A stretch of 64,000 nt of DNA, from contig NC_134027.1 of the NCBI RefSeq assembly GCF_964204645.1, forward strand, positions 18,526,485-18,590,484, read 5' to 3'. Each line of letters begins with the position of its first letter. Within the stretch, counting starts at the first letter, position 1. Shown in pieces: positions 44,731 through 57,306 of this stretch. A model generated the notes under the pieces. That model was not told the origin of the DNA and made no database searches. It saw only the letters and a list, made by a program, of their open reading frames with translations. The stretch comes from Tubulanus polymorphus. Taxonomy: Eukaryota; Nemertea; Palaeonemertea; Tubulaniformes; Tubulanidae. The translations under genes and the position numbers were made by a program.

Positions 44731-46691
44731 TATTCTGGAGCAGATGCTAGCGGTTAGGGTAGGTGTAATCCACTAAGCGACCTGTAGTGGGAATGTTGAT
44801 AGTAGTAATATGACCGATAAATCACACAATGTGGGGACTTACGTAATCTAAAGAACACGGAATAGGAGAAGTAGATGAATTGCTCCTGGACTAGAACGCA
44901 TCTTCAGACCAACAACCCCAACCAACGATAGAGTCGGCTGCTGGAGTTGGTGCATTTGCGTATAGCCCCTTTTTGCATTGGTCGTTGTGTATTTAGAACT
45001 TAAATCATTCAACAAAAAATAAAGATTAGGCCACACAAATAAATACCCTTATTTCTCAAGAAATCAAAAACCGCCCGCGTCATGAAAATAGTCCCTAATA
45101 AAAAACAAAAAGACAAATGCGCTCGCCCGCATCGGCAATGCATCAATCGCCTTTTTAATAAACATCAAAACCCGCTCGCCCGCATAGCTGTAGTGTACGA
45201 CAGTGATTTTTTCTGCGGCAGTTAATATGCTCATCCTCGACGTACGGGTAATCCACATTTACGGTGACAAAAACAACGCCAGATTCGTTTCCTTTACTTC
45301 TTTTCGAGGAAGCGTGAAAATAGCTACTGAAAACGAACAATACATCAACACTATCCGTTCTTATTTTCTACAACGCAGCGCCTAACAAACGCATGCAGAT
45401 TGATTTGACCACTGAAGTCAAAATAATTCAAAAAGTTGACAGAGGAACGAAAAAAGTGGATGTATGCAGAATGTTTAATTTGAAGGTTCGGGGCGGCTCA
45501 TCGAACATAACCTCCAGCGATTAATTACCGGTAGTCTAAATTAGTCAGAACTTTCCTTGAGTTCGTTACGAAACACTCGTTTCGACTATATGAGCATTTC
45601 AGTTCATAAGCTACGGTTTATTTTTTTCTTCAATCTTTACAACGAAGTATCGGATACAACGATATTTTCATTTTGCCCCCAGAACTTCGTTGTAACGAGG
45701 TTTGACTGTAGTACAGTCGTTCCTCGATTGGACCCTTTTTCACCAAAATCCCCAAATCATCCGGATATCAATCCAGTCGGCTCCGGCCCATACACAACAG
45801 GGCACACAGTCCTAAGCGCCACATAGCTCTCCAGCCCGCACACAGTGGACTCTGGGGCACACAGCCAAGTCGTGCACAATACGAGAGAGCGCAGTAACAA
45901 AACCAAGCCGTAAACAACCACAACGCAGATAACACGACAGACAGCGAGGAAAACTTAAGCAAAACTGATTTTTCTCTGTCAATCAGCAGCGCCACTTAGT
46001 GAGAAGATATAAAAATTGACAGTTACATATATTCTATAGTTTGGTAAAGCGATGTTCGGTCTTAAAACAACAAGGCTGGATCCTTCTGATAAAGTCTTTG
46101 AAATTTCATTTTAGTCACCACAAATGGAAAACCAATAGCCCATGAGTTTTGGCGCTCTGTGGCCAATTTCTGAATGAATTCTGGAGCGGGACAAGGTCTT
46201 CGGTTAATTGGGAGTAATGAAATTGTGCCGTTTGGTCTCGTTTTACTGTCATGGTTGTTAGTAAGAACTGCCCCAATTATATGAGCTGATTTAACCAGCG
46301 TTGTTTTGCGACATAATTAGCGAAGTGTCATCTCAAGCCGTGGTTTTGAAATAATTCATTTTGAAAAGTCGACCAATAGACGAAACTCATATCTTAATGG
46401 CGTGAACTAGTCCAACATCCATTTTATTACGTAGTTGGAGTCGATTATTTTCTGGGTTTACTAGGGGACGTACGTAATTGAGTAGCGTGCCCTCTACAGG
46501 GGGATGTAGGTAATTGACTAGCGTGCCCTCAAGAACCCATAAACCGGCCGCCACATCCTTCTGGAACGAAATAGGGGAGTTCACTGCAAGGACATCGTCG
46601 AAGAAATATCCTTCGACAAGCTTCTTCGACAATCGGAAGCATTCTCAAAGAAATTGAAGAAATTGATCCTGAAGTGGTGGACTACCTTTAC
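44731..46691. other. Intergenic or intronic DNA with DNA-transposon relics
   Basis: No gene recognised. 45690-45740 contains AACGAGGTTTGACTGTAGTACAGTCGTTCCTCG, resembling abutting ends of pogo/Tigger-type elements. Short frames around 45060-45390 lack support. Confidence 0.4.
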
Positions 46692-46870
46692 ATAAAGTGG
46701 CTGGGATCGAGGGGCTGGTCGTTTGCGTGGATAACCTATATAAGTGGCTGGGATCGTGGGGCTATTTGTTTGCGTAGGCCTAGATAGCCCCTATATAAAA
46801 GTAGCTGGGATCGAACGACTGGGTGTTTGCGAAGATTACCCTTGTACAAAATGGCTGGGATCGAAAGGAC
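46692..46870 (-). repeat. Degenerate copies of the 50-bp satellite
   Basis: Four GTGGCTGGGATCGAGGGGCT-type units with TTTGCGTGGATxACC spacers, the reverse complement of the unit at 12354-13110. Two are separated by extra sequence. No flanking 43-bp array was seen. Confidence 0.8.
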
Positions 46871-48390
46871 TATATGTCGGGATGTTGGATACCGGGCGAG
46901 CGGGTTTTAATTTTTACATAACATAAGACGATTGATGCTTTGCCGATGCGCTTTTGGCTTATTAATTTTTACTAGGGACCTCTTATTACGAGGACGGCAT
47001 TTGAGCTTTTTTGAGAAACTATGGTATTTCTTCGTGTGGCCTAGGAACCGGTATTGCAGATTCTCCAAATATATCATCTGTAAACGGTTATCACTAAATA
47101 AACTAAGACACATTAAAAAATTAACATTTATTATGTGATTGTCGGATTGTCGATGGAAATGTTCTCGACATTGCTCGGTTTCTGATTGTCGGATTGTCGA
47201 AGGACATTTTTCCGACAATGCTTCTGATCGTCGAAAGAAGTTCTCCGGACATGGGACAAAAACCGCATTACGCAGGTTGTCCCTACGACCTCGGCACAAT
47301 TCAACCAGAAAACGGAGTTGAACCGGCCTACTAGTGTGAAGTTGTACAACAGCTATTTCATTACTTGAAAATAATTACGTGGCCTCCATTAAACCCATAA
47401 AACGTACGGTACGTATTTCAAGCATATTCTACGGTAGTTTGTTGTACCATACAGCAACTGCATAGACAGTGACAGTATCTCAGTTGGTACTTGACCGACA
47501 CTGTATAGATCAGATACGTATTATTTTCCTGCACTTTTTATTCTCAAATACTTTTTTGTTTGATACCTATATAATTATGATACCGGTGGCCTTCGCGGTA
47601 ACAAGATATCTTCCAGTAGGTGGTGACCCGAGGTCACAACACATTCATCATATATCCATACATTCTGAAGTGATCTACATGTACTAATTTGTGTCTTGAA
47701 ATGTTTTAAACTCTGAGCCATAAGACGCCCATGGGTATCCACTGGTTTTCACTCGTAATCATGATTCTGAAATGCTCCTTCCAATAATTCGAAAGGTTTG
47801 AAGTTCTGTACAAACAATTCACCACCTTGAATTCACGGATAGAATACTAATAGTTTCATACGTAGTTTCCACGTGCAAGTACAAGTCACCGTTTTGTTTT
47901 TCTTTTACTTTCCTTTCACAAATAAACAATAAACGTCTCTTTCATACTATTTCTTGCTTCCTTGAACACTCCTAATTTGAAGAATTATTTTTCAGGACCT
48001 TGAAACTCCTCTAATTATGAGAAAATATTTGAAACCACGAAACTGTTTTCGCAAGATCAGCGAAGTTGGTGTATTCTGTCTGTCTGCGACAATGGTTCCT
48101 GGCCTACTCAAGCCAGACACATGATTTATAGAATATTTGATATTACCATGATGTAATTGATTAATCTCTTCGAATTTTGTGATCAAATCTTCTTGAATAC
48201 TTGGATAAGTCCTCAAATTCTGGAATGATTTCATTGAATGAACTCCATTGCCGTACCGATCAAAATATCAACCCTAGAAATATTGCTACGTATTTTTCCC
48301 CTCCTCTTCTCAGGCGGATTCAGCTCGTAATGTATATCTTAATGGAATAAGTAATTATTGGTTTGAATTAGTCATATTGAATAAACTTAC
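46871..48390. other. No gene firmly recognised
   Basis: 47135-47240 contains direct GATTGTCGGATTGTCGA repeats. An 80-codon minus-strand frame at 47992-48234 has a possible acceptor (CATTCCAG) but no match. It was not called. Confidence 0.35.
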
Positions 48391-48408
48391 CAAGTATCCA
48401 GTTTTCAT
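48391..48408 (-). CDS. Candidate first coding exon of micro-exon gene B
   Basis: ATG-AAA-ACT-GGA-TAC-TTG then GTAAGT: six codons, phase 0. Joined to the exon at 40267 it would place MKTGYL before a hydrophobic VVILYVV core, a good signal peptide. Gene A also starts with an 18-nt, phase-0 coding exon. The intron would be about 8.1 kb and hold a LINE, so the link is inference. Confidence 0.4.
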
Positions 48409-50299
48409 GTTTCTTGTCGTTAAGTGTTCAATCCCTAAACAATAAATAAACAGAGTTTCTACACACCTTATACCTGCAGGTCTGTTCGTGTACGTAACAC
48501 AATAAAAACCTGAAATATTTTCTTCTGCAGAACAGAAGTGAATGCTTATATGGGCCCTATACATACTATGTTTCAATCACAATAAATCTCTTAAGCTTTA
48601 TATCTATGACTATCTATTTATTTGGCCAGAAATATTAATGGAACTTTGATCAATCTATTCGTTAGGGTTCTATTCATTTACAACGGATCCACTTTTTACC
48701 GACGGGCATTACAGAAAGAATATGAATCTTTGAAAAAATCAGACAATAAAGGAAATTCCGAGGGAATTTATACATGACTAAAAAGCCAAAATGATTTACA
48801 ACTTTTAATAGTTCAAAGCACCACCGAATACTTTTCTTCAGGTAACTCTTCTGAAGAAAAGACGGTGTAGGAATTACGAGTGTAGGGATTAATATTGACT
48901 AATAAAACGTATGCGCTGTGTGTGGAGTTATTATCAGTATACCTTGGAGCTTGGAGCAATCATTTGATGATTATAATCAAATGATTACTCCAAGATTATA
49001 CGTACTCCTCCGCTTATAGATCCTTATTCTATAGTATCATGAGTACGCGTTTATCGGGGTTTAGAGGATTATGGCCTGGCCTCATGCAAACGTGATGCCT
49101 GAATTGACAGTTAGACGGATACATGGGGTTGATCCTACCATTGGTACCTGTAAAGAACCAATTTGAGGAGTATGTGAATAGAAGAATCTCACCGACCGGT
49201 CGCGGGCGCTCTCGAGTAACGAACGAAATATCGAAAGTCATAATATCTATTGAAATGTAAATTGATATCTATGCCATTGTGGGGATGTTAAGTAATAGTC
49301 TCCTAATTGTTCAATCAAATTCAATGACGGTCACTTCTGCTTTTTAATGATACGTATGCACGTATATTTTCGTTAATCCGTACCGTAGTTATGCTGCCAT
49401 TTTATAATGCTTTAATATATCAATAATGGTTGAATGAGCAAAGACAGCAATAAATATGCACCCTCGTGTAATTATATTGCTTTTACACATTCATGATAAT
49501 CCATCGGGACACCCTAGATTTAGCTCGAAGTTAAACGTCGACATACGTATCTAAAAAACTCGGATTTTTATAGTTTGATGTGAAGATTCACTTACAATTT
49601 TTCGTACATATATACATTATCAGTTGAGAAAAATCTGTATATTAGTGTGTGTATTCTAGCTCTATCCTCTCTCCCTCTGCGTAGGACCTCTAATAGTCTG
49701 AGGGCTTTGGGCATTAAATAGAATTCTATAGGGGTGCATTGTATAAATGCCTACCTATAAACACGCGTTATTTAGGTCAACCTACAAACCTTCCTGAAGC
49801 AGCGTCTCTTGTTTAGCAGTTTCTCTAGTTCTCGTCGTGAGAAGAAAGAGAATGGGGGGAGAATTCATCTATAGAACATAGAGGCATCAAGTTGCCCTAT
49901 TCATTCATTCTTCGAGGCGATATTTCTATTCATTATGTAATTATATAAAACACCCAATGCTACCGTATGCATATGTAGTGTAGATCTCGCCTTATTGGGA
50001 TTAGTTGGCACTAATAAAATCCATTCAGATTAAACCAAAATCCGGATAAAAGTGATTTGGATCTGAATCCGGAAAAATGTGATTTTTGTAAAAATGTATT
50101 GTCAAAGCCTGGTCTGGCTTAAACAATCATTCGTTTCACATTTGAAATTACTTGTCTCGACTGTGCATCTTCATGTCTGTATTTTCTAATTAACTACCGG
50201 TAATCAGAACTGTTTAGATATCATGCCAGTTTTAATGTTATTGTCCCTGATTTTCTTTAATTCAAAGTTGATTCAACGAAATAAATATTAAATTTGCGG
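48409..50299. other. Intergenic, nothing recognised
   Basis: A short inverted repeat AATCATTTGATGATTATAATCAAATGATT lies near 48957-48986. Otherwise there is no supported feature. Confidence 0.4.
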
Positions 50300-50712
50300 A
50301 TGTATTGTGACAAGGCTTTTGTGATATCGCTCATGATAATTGGTGGAATTCTTTTGATATATATTCTTGTATTTGTCCAAGATCTACAACATTATGTCAC
50401 TTCTGTTGGGTCAAGTTTCGAGGTGTGTCTACACGTTGAGGCAAGTTGTGTGTTCAAATACGTATTTCGTGAACGAAAAAATATCTTCATGTTCTTAAGG
50501 TTTTCAATCAGTTGGTCCTCTCAAAAAATGGAAGAAAACCCGAAAACCCGACCCGGCTGATTGCCGTAGTGAATGATAGATCACACGTCTCCTCTTCGGG
50601 GCGATGTCTTAATAAGATGTTTTTATTCGCTCCAGTTATGAATAATTTACAATCGTTTAGCAATTTTATGAAAAATCTATTTTCAAATGCGAAAAAGAGC
50701 CCTGTGTATTGA
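50300..50712 (+). CDS. Possible two-exon small secreted or membrane protein
   Basis: ATG at 50300 opens 41 codons with a strong hydrophobic stretch (ISLMIIGGILLIYILVFV), then GAG|GTGTGT. A second exon at 50512-50712 follows TTTTCAATCAG in the same phase and ends with an amphipathic, lysine-containing tail. The product would be 107 residues. No domain is recognised, and the donor is weak. It lies just upstream of micro-exon gene A, which could indicate a cluster of small secreted genes. Confidence 0.35.
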
Positions 50713-51291
50713 TTGAAATTTCGAGGTATGTGATAAACGTATACATATGATAAATACAATAAGACGAGAGGTTCCCAGACACATTAGGTCGACATAAGTA
50801 GGTCTCTTTAGTAAAATAAATTCACAAAAATATGTTAAGTAATGATAAATGCTGTATTTATAAGTGGTTTTATGGAATGAAGGTGTGGAACTGTTCTCGT
50901 TATACAGTGCATTACAGGACGAACTAGTCTTCTGAACAGGTGAGTTAAACTAAACCTAGTATCAATGAAATCTCTAAAACTGCTCATTTCCATTGGTAAT
51001 CATTTCCTATAAACACGTTTTATAAGAATGATAGTGTATCTTATAAGAATAATATCTTGTTCACAAGCATATCAGTTAGTCATGATGAATGATGGCATAA
51101 TACATGGATCACATATATGTGCAGAATCGATGTAGCTAATTGCGAAAGAATTTAGTTCATTTTTTCCTTCCACGCGGCTACTATATCCAACTGACGAATA
51201 AGCCTATACATGACGAGAGACGGATGAATATTATTTTAGGAAAGTAGGTTTGTCTATTGCAGAAGTAACAGATACGTCGCGCAGGAACAGA

Positions 51292-54200
51292 ATGCATTAT
51301 AAACTCATCGTAAGTTCCTTTTTCATCTACAAATACATCGTTTATTTCAATGCATTAGTAAGCTGACTTCAGGTGTCATATTGACAAGGCAGAATCGAAG
51401 TGGGATTACGAGAAATTTGATTTGAAGATTTGATAATCCTGCACGGACTTTCTTTCTTCGTTTCTTCCAAATGATGGCCGCAATTCTATAGTTATAGTTA
51501 GTAGAGGATATATTTGTCAATTGTAAAAGTTTTGACTCGGGATGGTCCATTATTTTGATTAAGGTTAGCAATCCCGGCGGTAATACATACGTCTTGTTGG
51601 ATTATGTTTCACATTCACCGAAAAAAACTCGTCAGTTTATACTTAAACGAAAACCAAACCTGACCTATTTAGCGGAGATGTTTTGTAAAAAATTTAAAAA
51701 ACTCTTAGAAAAAGTGTCTACCATGGTGGTAACTAATTAGATTGTTCGACAAACTGAAGATATGTGTAGAATAGCCATAGAAAAGTTTTAAAACCTATAT
51801 ACAAGATTTAAAAGATGTCGTAAATATAAAATGAATTTTACTTATCAAAATATCATAAGATACGAAGTTTCGAACTCTGGATATAGTTTAAACTTATGAA
51901 AATGTGTGTTTTCGTGATATTTTTAAGATTATTTTCGTGTTGTGTGGAGCTGGAATTTCTGCTGCTCCCGCGAAACGTCAAAATCCAGGTACATATTTTC
52001 AATTATTGGATATGTACCCGTAATTCCTTCGATGAACGTATAAGTGGAATATATTAAATTTTGTGTCTACTTTGAAGGCAATAATGACCAATCGGAGGTA
52101 GCGGATTTCCGAAGACTGTTGAATATATTTGTTCGACTATTGGAGATTGCATTACCAAAGAAAGGTTAGTCAAACCAAGGACGTTCTCTCGCGCCTCCCT
52201 GGTGTCTAACACCATGAAGAGCTAGCTCTAGTTCGTCTTCTGATCTGAAAGAATAACGAATTAATCATCGTGCTTTATACTGTATTGTAGGTGAAAATGG
52301 ATCTCAATCTCCGACTGCAACTCCTCAGAGGCGCCAGGATGAAGGTTAGTTAGTTTCAACTCCACCCGATAAATAAACCAAACCCTCCCTGCATGATATC
52401 TATTCAAAATAATTCATATGCAGCAAAAGATACATCTAGAGAGAATGACAAAGAAAATGACAAAGATAGCAACTTAAGGGAGAAAGGAGATACAATGAAT
52501 AAACATGAGAATCTGAATCTAAATAAATCTACAGAACTCACTGATTCTACAGAATCTAACGCTACAATGGCTGTAGGCTCCAATGCTACAACCCAGTCTA
52601 TAAATAAGAGACAGGAAAGTGACGTAAAGCCTACCCAAGACCCTACTAGAACAACCGCGTCACAAGATTATACAACTCAGCCGAATTCTGATGATAAAAT
52701 TGGGAAAGAAAAAAAACAAAATCAGAGATGGAATGATCTTGAAATATATACTAAAACATTTGCCAAACTCTTGAAGTTGTTGATAGACAGTAAGTGACTA
52801 TTGCATAAAAGCCAATGCAAACGTATTTTTGACATTAGAATTATATATAGACGTATTTTCACAAACAAATCGCACAAACAATACTTTTGAAATTTCAGAA
52901 AAATATCCACAATCGGCATTTGACAAACGAATAACTAATGTTGAAGGTAGATAACAATTTATTGTGATGCGACAAAACTACGAATAATTTATTTCAACTG
53001 ACTTCTTTTATCTCGCTTTTCAGTGTAATCCATCTTTTTACCAGCTCACTTCACTTGGGGCGTATAACCCCAGCGGGTTTTGCATTCACTTATCATCCGT
53101 TGTCCTTCCGTTCGTCCGTTAGACCAGGGAAGTGTGATGAGATGGAATACGGACGCTTTTAATTGCCGGATGTAGGCTATTCAATTCAGCCCGTACATCA
53201 AAGGTTACCGCAACAGCAGTAAGCTACGCTTATCGAGTGTGTGTTACCATCTGAACACCAGTCAACATCAACTTTGATTCGGTCGCAGAACAACCCGCAA
53301 TAGTTACATCAACCGCAATAGCTCATCACACTTCCCTGGTTAGACGGATTCCAGTTATTTTAGAAAGCTTTGAAGACGCTTTAGCGGGTTCTCCTGTACA
53401 TGTAGCATCCCTAGACACGGCTGCACTTTTTACACATTTTTGAATCACAATTTTGAGGCCCATCCATATACCAACTATTTCGGTCATAATAGTGTAATAT
53501 CTGGCCGCTGGGACTTGAGCCGATATGGTTTTTTTAGAATGATCGAAAGTGACTTAAAATTCGTGCCAAATCTCAACACAACTTTCATACGCTCGAGATC
53601 AATTTCGACAGAAAGTAAACGAATGTAATATGTTCCTCAATATATGCTAATATATTCCAAAGTTCCAATCTTTCCAACAAAGCCTAAGCCTAAGCTAAGC
53701 CTATTTCAATTCAATTTGAAACACCTTCCAGCTCGTATCATGATCGGTTAAGATCGAAAATCGAACATCCTCAAAATAGCAAACCCGGTTCAACGGTTTG
53801 CGTCAAGTTTAACACAACCATGGCTGCATCCATGTGGAGCTGTTTCTGAAAATTCAAAAAGTCCGAGTGCTCGCCATAACACTATGGAATTTCTGATGGT
53901 TAGTTTTTGAGCAACTGGTAACAGAATCACCAATTGTATCTGTTGCGGCAATATTTCATTGATGCAATCTGATAAGTATTGACGGGAGATGAATGAAACT
54001 CAAATGCCTGACACTAGAAGACTTATTTCGACTATTTTGACTCTAGAAGACTATTTTGACGATCTTAGATGATTGTCGGTGTTGGAACAATTATCAAATT
54101 ATTCACAATTATCAAATAATTGACAATTTACAATTCATCAAATAACTAGGTGCCCTTATTTCCATAGTTACTGAAAATGTTGATTCTGACAAAGTACGAT

Positions 54201-57200
54201 CGGTTAGATTGTCAAATTTCTTGATATAAATATGCAAACACGATACTTTAACAAAACAAATGCTCAACTATATTATTATGAAAACATACTACAGTGTCAA
54301 AGACATTCAGGTGTCATATATTAATTATCTAATTATTTATTCAGAAACATTGTCTCAAAATCATAAGACTTACTCGCAACAAACTCACTGAGCTGGCACT
54401 ATATATAACAATGCGTGTTTCTCTTTGTTATTACCAACTGTAATTACAGTGACTCTAATATTGTGTATAAATATATTGGAATCTTTGATAGAGGGAGATT
54501 TATTTGAGATCTAGCCTTGCAACCTGCGTGACAGGGATAAACTAGCTAGCCGAAAACTATATTTGTTTGCTGAACGAAATAAAGCTATATTCGCATCGGA
54601 AGTAGAGTTTGTGTTTTGCTGACAGATCTTGAAGTGCTACCTCATATGGAGATATACAGTAACAGTTATAGTTATAGGAAAATACTGTAGCTAAAAATAC
54701 TCTAGAGAACGTGTTTGGGAAGTTTGACAATTTCTTAAAAACTAATGATGATAATTGAAAACGGTAAAAAGCATATAAAACCACATATATTGATATATTG
54801 ATCATGAAAACTTGAAAAATGTAGATGAAAAATTTGTAAGAATTACGAACTTTTGAATGGGATGAGCAGTAATTCATGTTATCATTTACATATTTATATC
54901 GGTACATAGCTATGCATACGTATTTTGTTACCACAAACAATAGCAAGCTTGAAGATGTTTCATGATTGTTTTGAGTTTCCTGTTGTTTATAGTATTATCC
55001 AAAACCTATGATATGAGTAATATGCATAAGTAGTTTTAGTTTGTGGTTGCGGTTACATGAACTTTTGATCTTTATTGTATCATGTGTTTTGTACCACGTG
55101 TTCCTGCTTTATCTTTGTATGTGTGAATCCTTACTTATCAATAGAACGTCATATAGTAAACACGTAGTCTCAATATTTCTTCTTCCACGCCGTTTTGTGT
55201 TGCTTACAAGCTCTGTAACAACATTTCCAGGGGGGGGGGCGCATTATTGAAATGGTGAGATTGCCAAGCATTTCACCAATTGGATATGGTATCCCGGGCC
55301 ACGGTGATGGTTTTTCAGTCTGGTTTCAATAACTTCATGCTTCTCTCCGTCAACAGCTGAAGTCTCGAATACATTCATTTTGTGATTTTCTGAACGCGAG
55401 TAGTGAAAATTATCACGTCTATATCATGTCTTTATAACCTTCAGAACGGATAAATCGCCCATTCGCACTCCAGTCTGTCTTGTTGATTTTACCGGTAATT
55501 TTACAGAAAAACGCTCTGATGAAAAAGGTCTAAGTGAAGCTGAAATGGACGCATGGAATTCATTTCTCTCGTCACAAAACGAAGACAACGAAAAACAAGG
55601 TATTTAACCCATGACTGGTACTGAGGGCGCAGACATATGGTGCCCCAGCACAGGGTTCGGGTATTAATGGGTTAATCAAGAAATCATTATTAGACTCTGA
55701 TACCACAGTGTAGTTCATTGTCTTACTTCTTTCTTGCAGAAGTGTCTGAGGATACGATCAAACCCGACACATATACCCCACTAGAAAGCAAGAAAAAATC
55801 AGGTAAACATATTTCCTGCCAGAGACGCTCTCACTATTACGTATCAAAACCTCCCCTTCATCGCATGGGTTTAATTCAAACCACGGGTTATCTTCCATTC
55901 AGAAGTGATCGAGGAGATGATCAAGCCCGAAACATATAATGCTTTAGGGGGCAAGAAAAGATCAGGTATATATGTCGCTAACATGCGCGTTGCGTAAATA
56001 ACTGTGTTCAGCTTTGCTTTTCTTATTCTCAATAGAAATTGTCGAGGAACCGATTATTGAACAGGAATATGCGAAACCATTGGGATCAGATAAAAGGGAT
56101 GGTAAGAGATAATATACACACCGCGCATACATACATACACATACACCACACACGCATACACATACACATAGATATCCACCACATCTGGACGCTGGTGACG
56201 GAACCGGAAGAACAAATACTTGTAGCAGTCGACCCTAGTTCCAGGACGCGTTAACTACCTTTCAATTTTCGGTTAAGAAGACACTGCAGACTTAGACTTC
56301 ATCGAGCCAAGGTCATTACGCATACCTAGACACGCCATATAAACCGGGCCATAAACAAACAACTGTCTGTCCGTCACCTCTTTATCATAAACATCTTTTC
56401 CCCTCGTGGCTTAATGTCAAATCCTTTTGCAAATCATTGATAGTGATGATGATAAAACCGGAATCAACGTCCTCATAGCGCAATCCACCGATGTCCAATA
56501 AAAAATGCAACGACAAGCGCTTGTATAATTGGTACTTTATGATTTATTTTCTCTATACACGTACGGGTATATATTTTTCTCTATAACAAATGGAGTAATA
56601 ATAAATTGATAAAAAAATCTCTTGAAAATGCATACTTTTTTATTATGTTACTTGAAAGAAATACAGAATTCTTGTGAACTAGGTATATTTGAAATTTGAA
56701 TGATAGGAAACACAATAGAATGGTAACATAAGTTATACAGCGCGATTCAAGGTGACCGGCAGCATTTTGATAGCGTAAACAACCTTGATATGAAATTGAA
56801 CGCTAAGCATGTGCATCCGTAACCGAAAATTGAAAAGTAGTCAACGCGTCATGGAAAGGGTCGACCACTTAGCCTGTCGAACCGACCGGGTTAATCATGC
56901 CCCAACCATCTATACAACTGACGCTACTTCATCGCACTCGTTTCTACGTGACGTTCTGATGCAATCAAAATAGGAAAAAGTTGATTGTTTACCTGACCTA
57001 TGTAAATCAGCTGTTGAAACGGAATTTTACCTTTAAACGTTTTTATCCTAAATGTCCTCCTGTAAATCCACGCCGTACCGTACCGCATCACGACAGTTCC
57101 ATTTCGTCACCAAATTCTTCCCAATTATTCAATTTAGAAAACCAAAATATTTCTACTACATGTAGGCCTATAGAAACAAAATCAGCGTATGTATATACTA

Positions 57201-57306
57201 ACTGGACATTTATTTCGTAGATGAAAGTGATACAGCGGCGAGAGAACTCCTGGAACTGCGAGCCCTGCAAGCTTTAAAAAGATTTGCTGAATTAAAGAAG
57301 AACTAA
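51292..57306 (+). CDS. Micro-exon gene A: predicted secreted, acidic, dibasic-rich protein
   Basis: Eleven exons with GT-AG borders: 51292-51309, 51928-51988, 52078-52164, 52291-52344, 52424-52789, 52899-52946, 55507-55599, 55740-55802, 55903-55965, 56036-56101 and 57221-57306 (stop TAA). The first join is phase 0 and every later one is phase 1. Internal exons are 87, 54, 366, 48, 93, 63, 63 and 66 nt, all multiples of three. The first two exons form a signal peptide (MHYKLI + IIFVLCGAGISAAPA). The rest is hydrophilic, rich in D, E, K, S and T, with KR/RR/KK sites (PAKRQ, PQRRQ, GKKRS, DKRD). The largest exon is a Ser/Thr/Asn-rich region. The C terminus is a leucine-rich helix (ELLELRALQALKRFAEL). 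The total is 334 aa. It could be a peptide precursor or a matrix/venom-type secretion; no family recognised. AATAAA near 57664 may end the transcript. Confidence 0.68.
53124..53339. mobile_element. MITE in intron 6 of gene A
   Basis: Inverted ends CCAGGGAAGTGTGATGAG and CTCATCACACTTCCCTGG bound 216 bp, flanked by TTAGA at 53119-53123 and 53340-53344. Confidence 0.7.
54135..54290 (-). repeat. Dispersed repeat, relative of 7980-8155
   Basis: Opposite orientation to the copy at 7980, sharing CAAATAACTAGGTGCCCTT and CTTGATATAAATATG. Confidence 0.65.
55740..56101 (+). repeat. Three related cassette exons inside gene A
   Basis: Exons 55740-55802, 55903-55965 and 56036-56101 encode similar 21-22-residue units: EVSEDTIKPDTYTPLESKKK, EVIEEMIKPETYNALGGKKR and EIVEEPIIEQEYAKPLGSDK. 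They share an acidic start, a central (D/E)TY or EY, and a basic end. The lengths and phases match, so they probably arose by exon duplication. Confidence 0.7.
56115..56172 (+). repeat. CA/CATA-rich microsatellite
   Basis: Run of ACACACC, CATACATACACATACA and related units within intron 10 of gene A. Confidence 0.85.
56228..56865. mobile_element. MITE with about 45-bp inverted ends in intron 10 of gene A
   Basis: GTCGACCC...GACGCGTTAACTAC...TTTCAATTTTCGGTTA at 56228-56275 recurs in reverse at 56820-56865. The inner motif CTTTCAATTTTCGGTTA also occurs at 63036, so the family is dispersed. No coding capacity. Confidence 0.65.

Noticed and set aside
47992-48234. 80-codon minus-strand frame as an exon following 48391
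   Set aside because: A join to the 48391 exon is possible in phase but gives no signal peptide or known domain. The link to gene B is more sensible.
51555-51740. Plus-strand basic 61-codon frame in intron 1 of gene A
   Set aside because: An acceptor-like TTGATTAAG precedes it, but inclusion would replace the signal peptide core and end the protein. Left uncalled.
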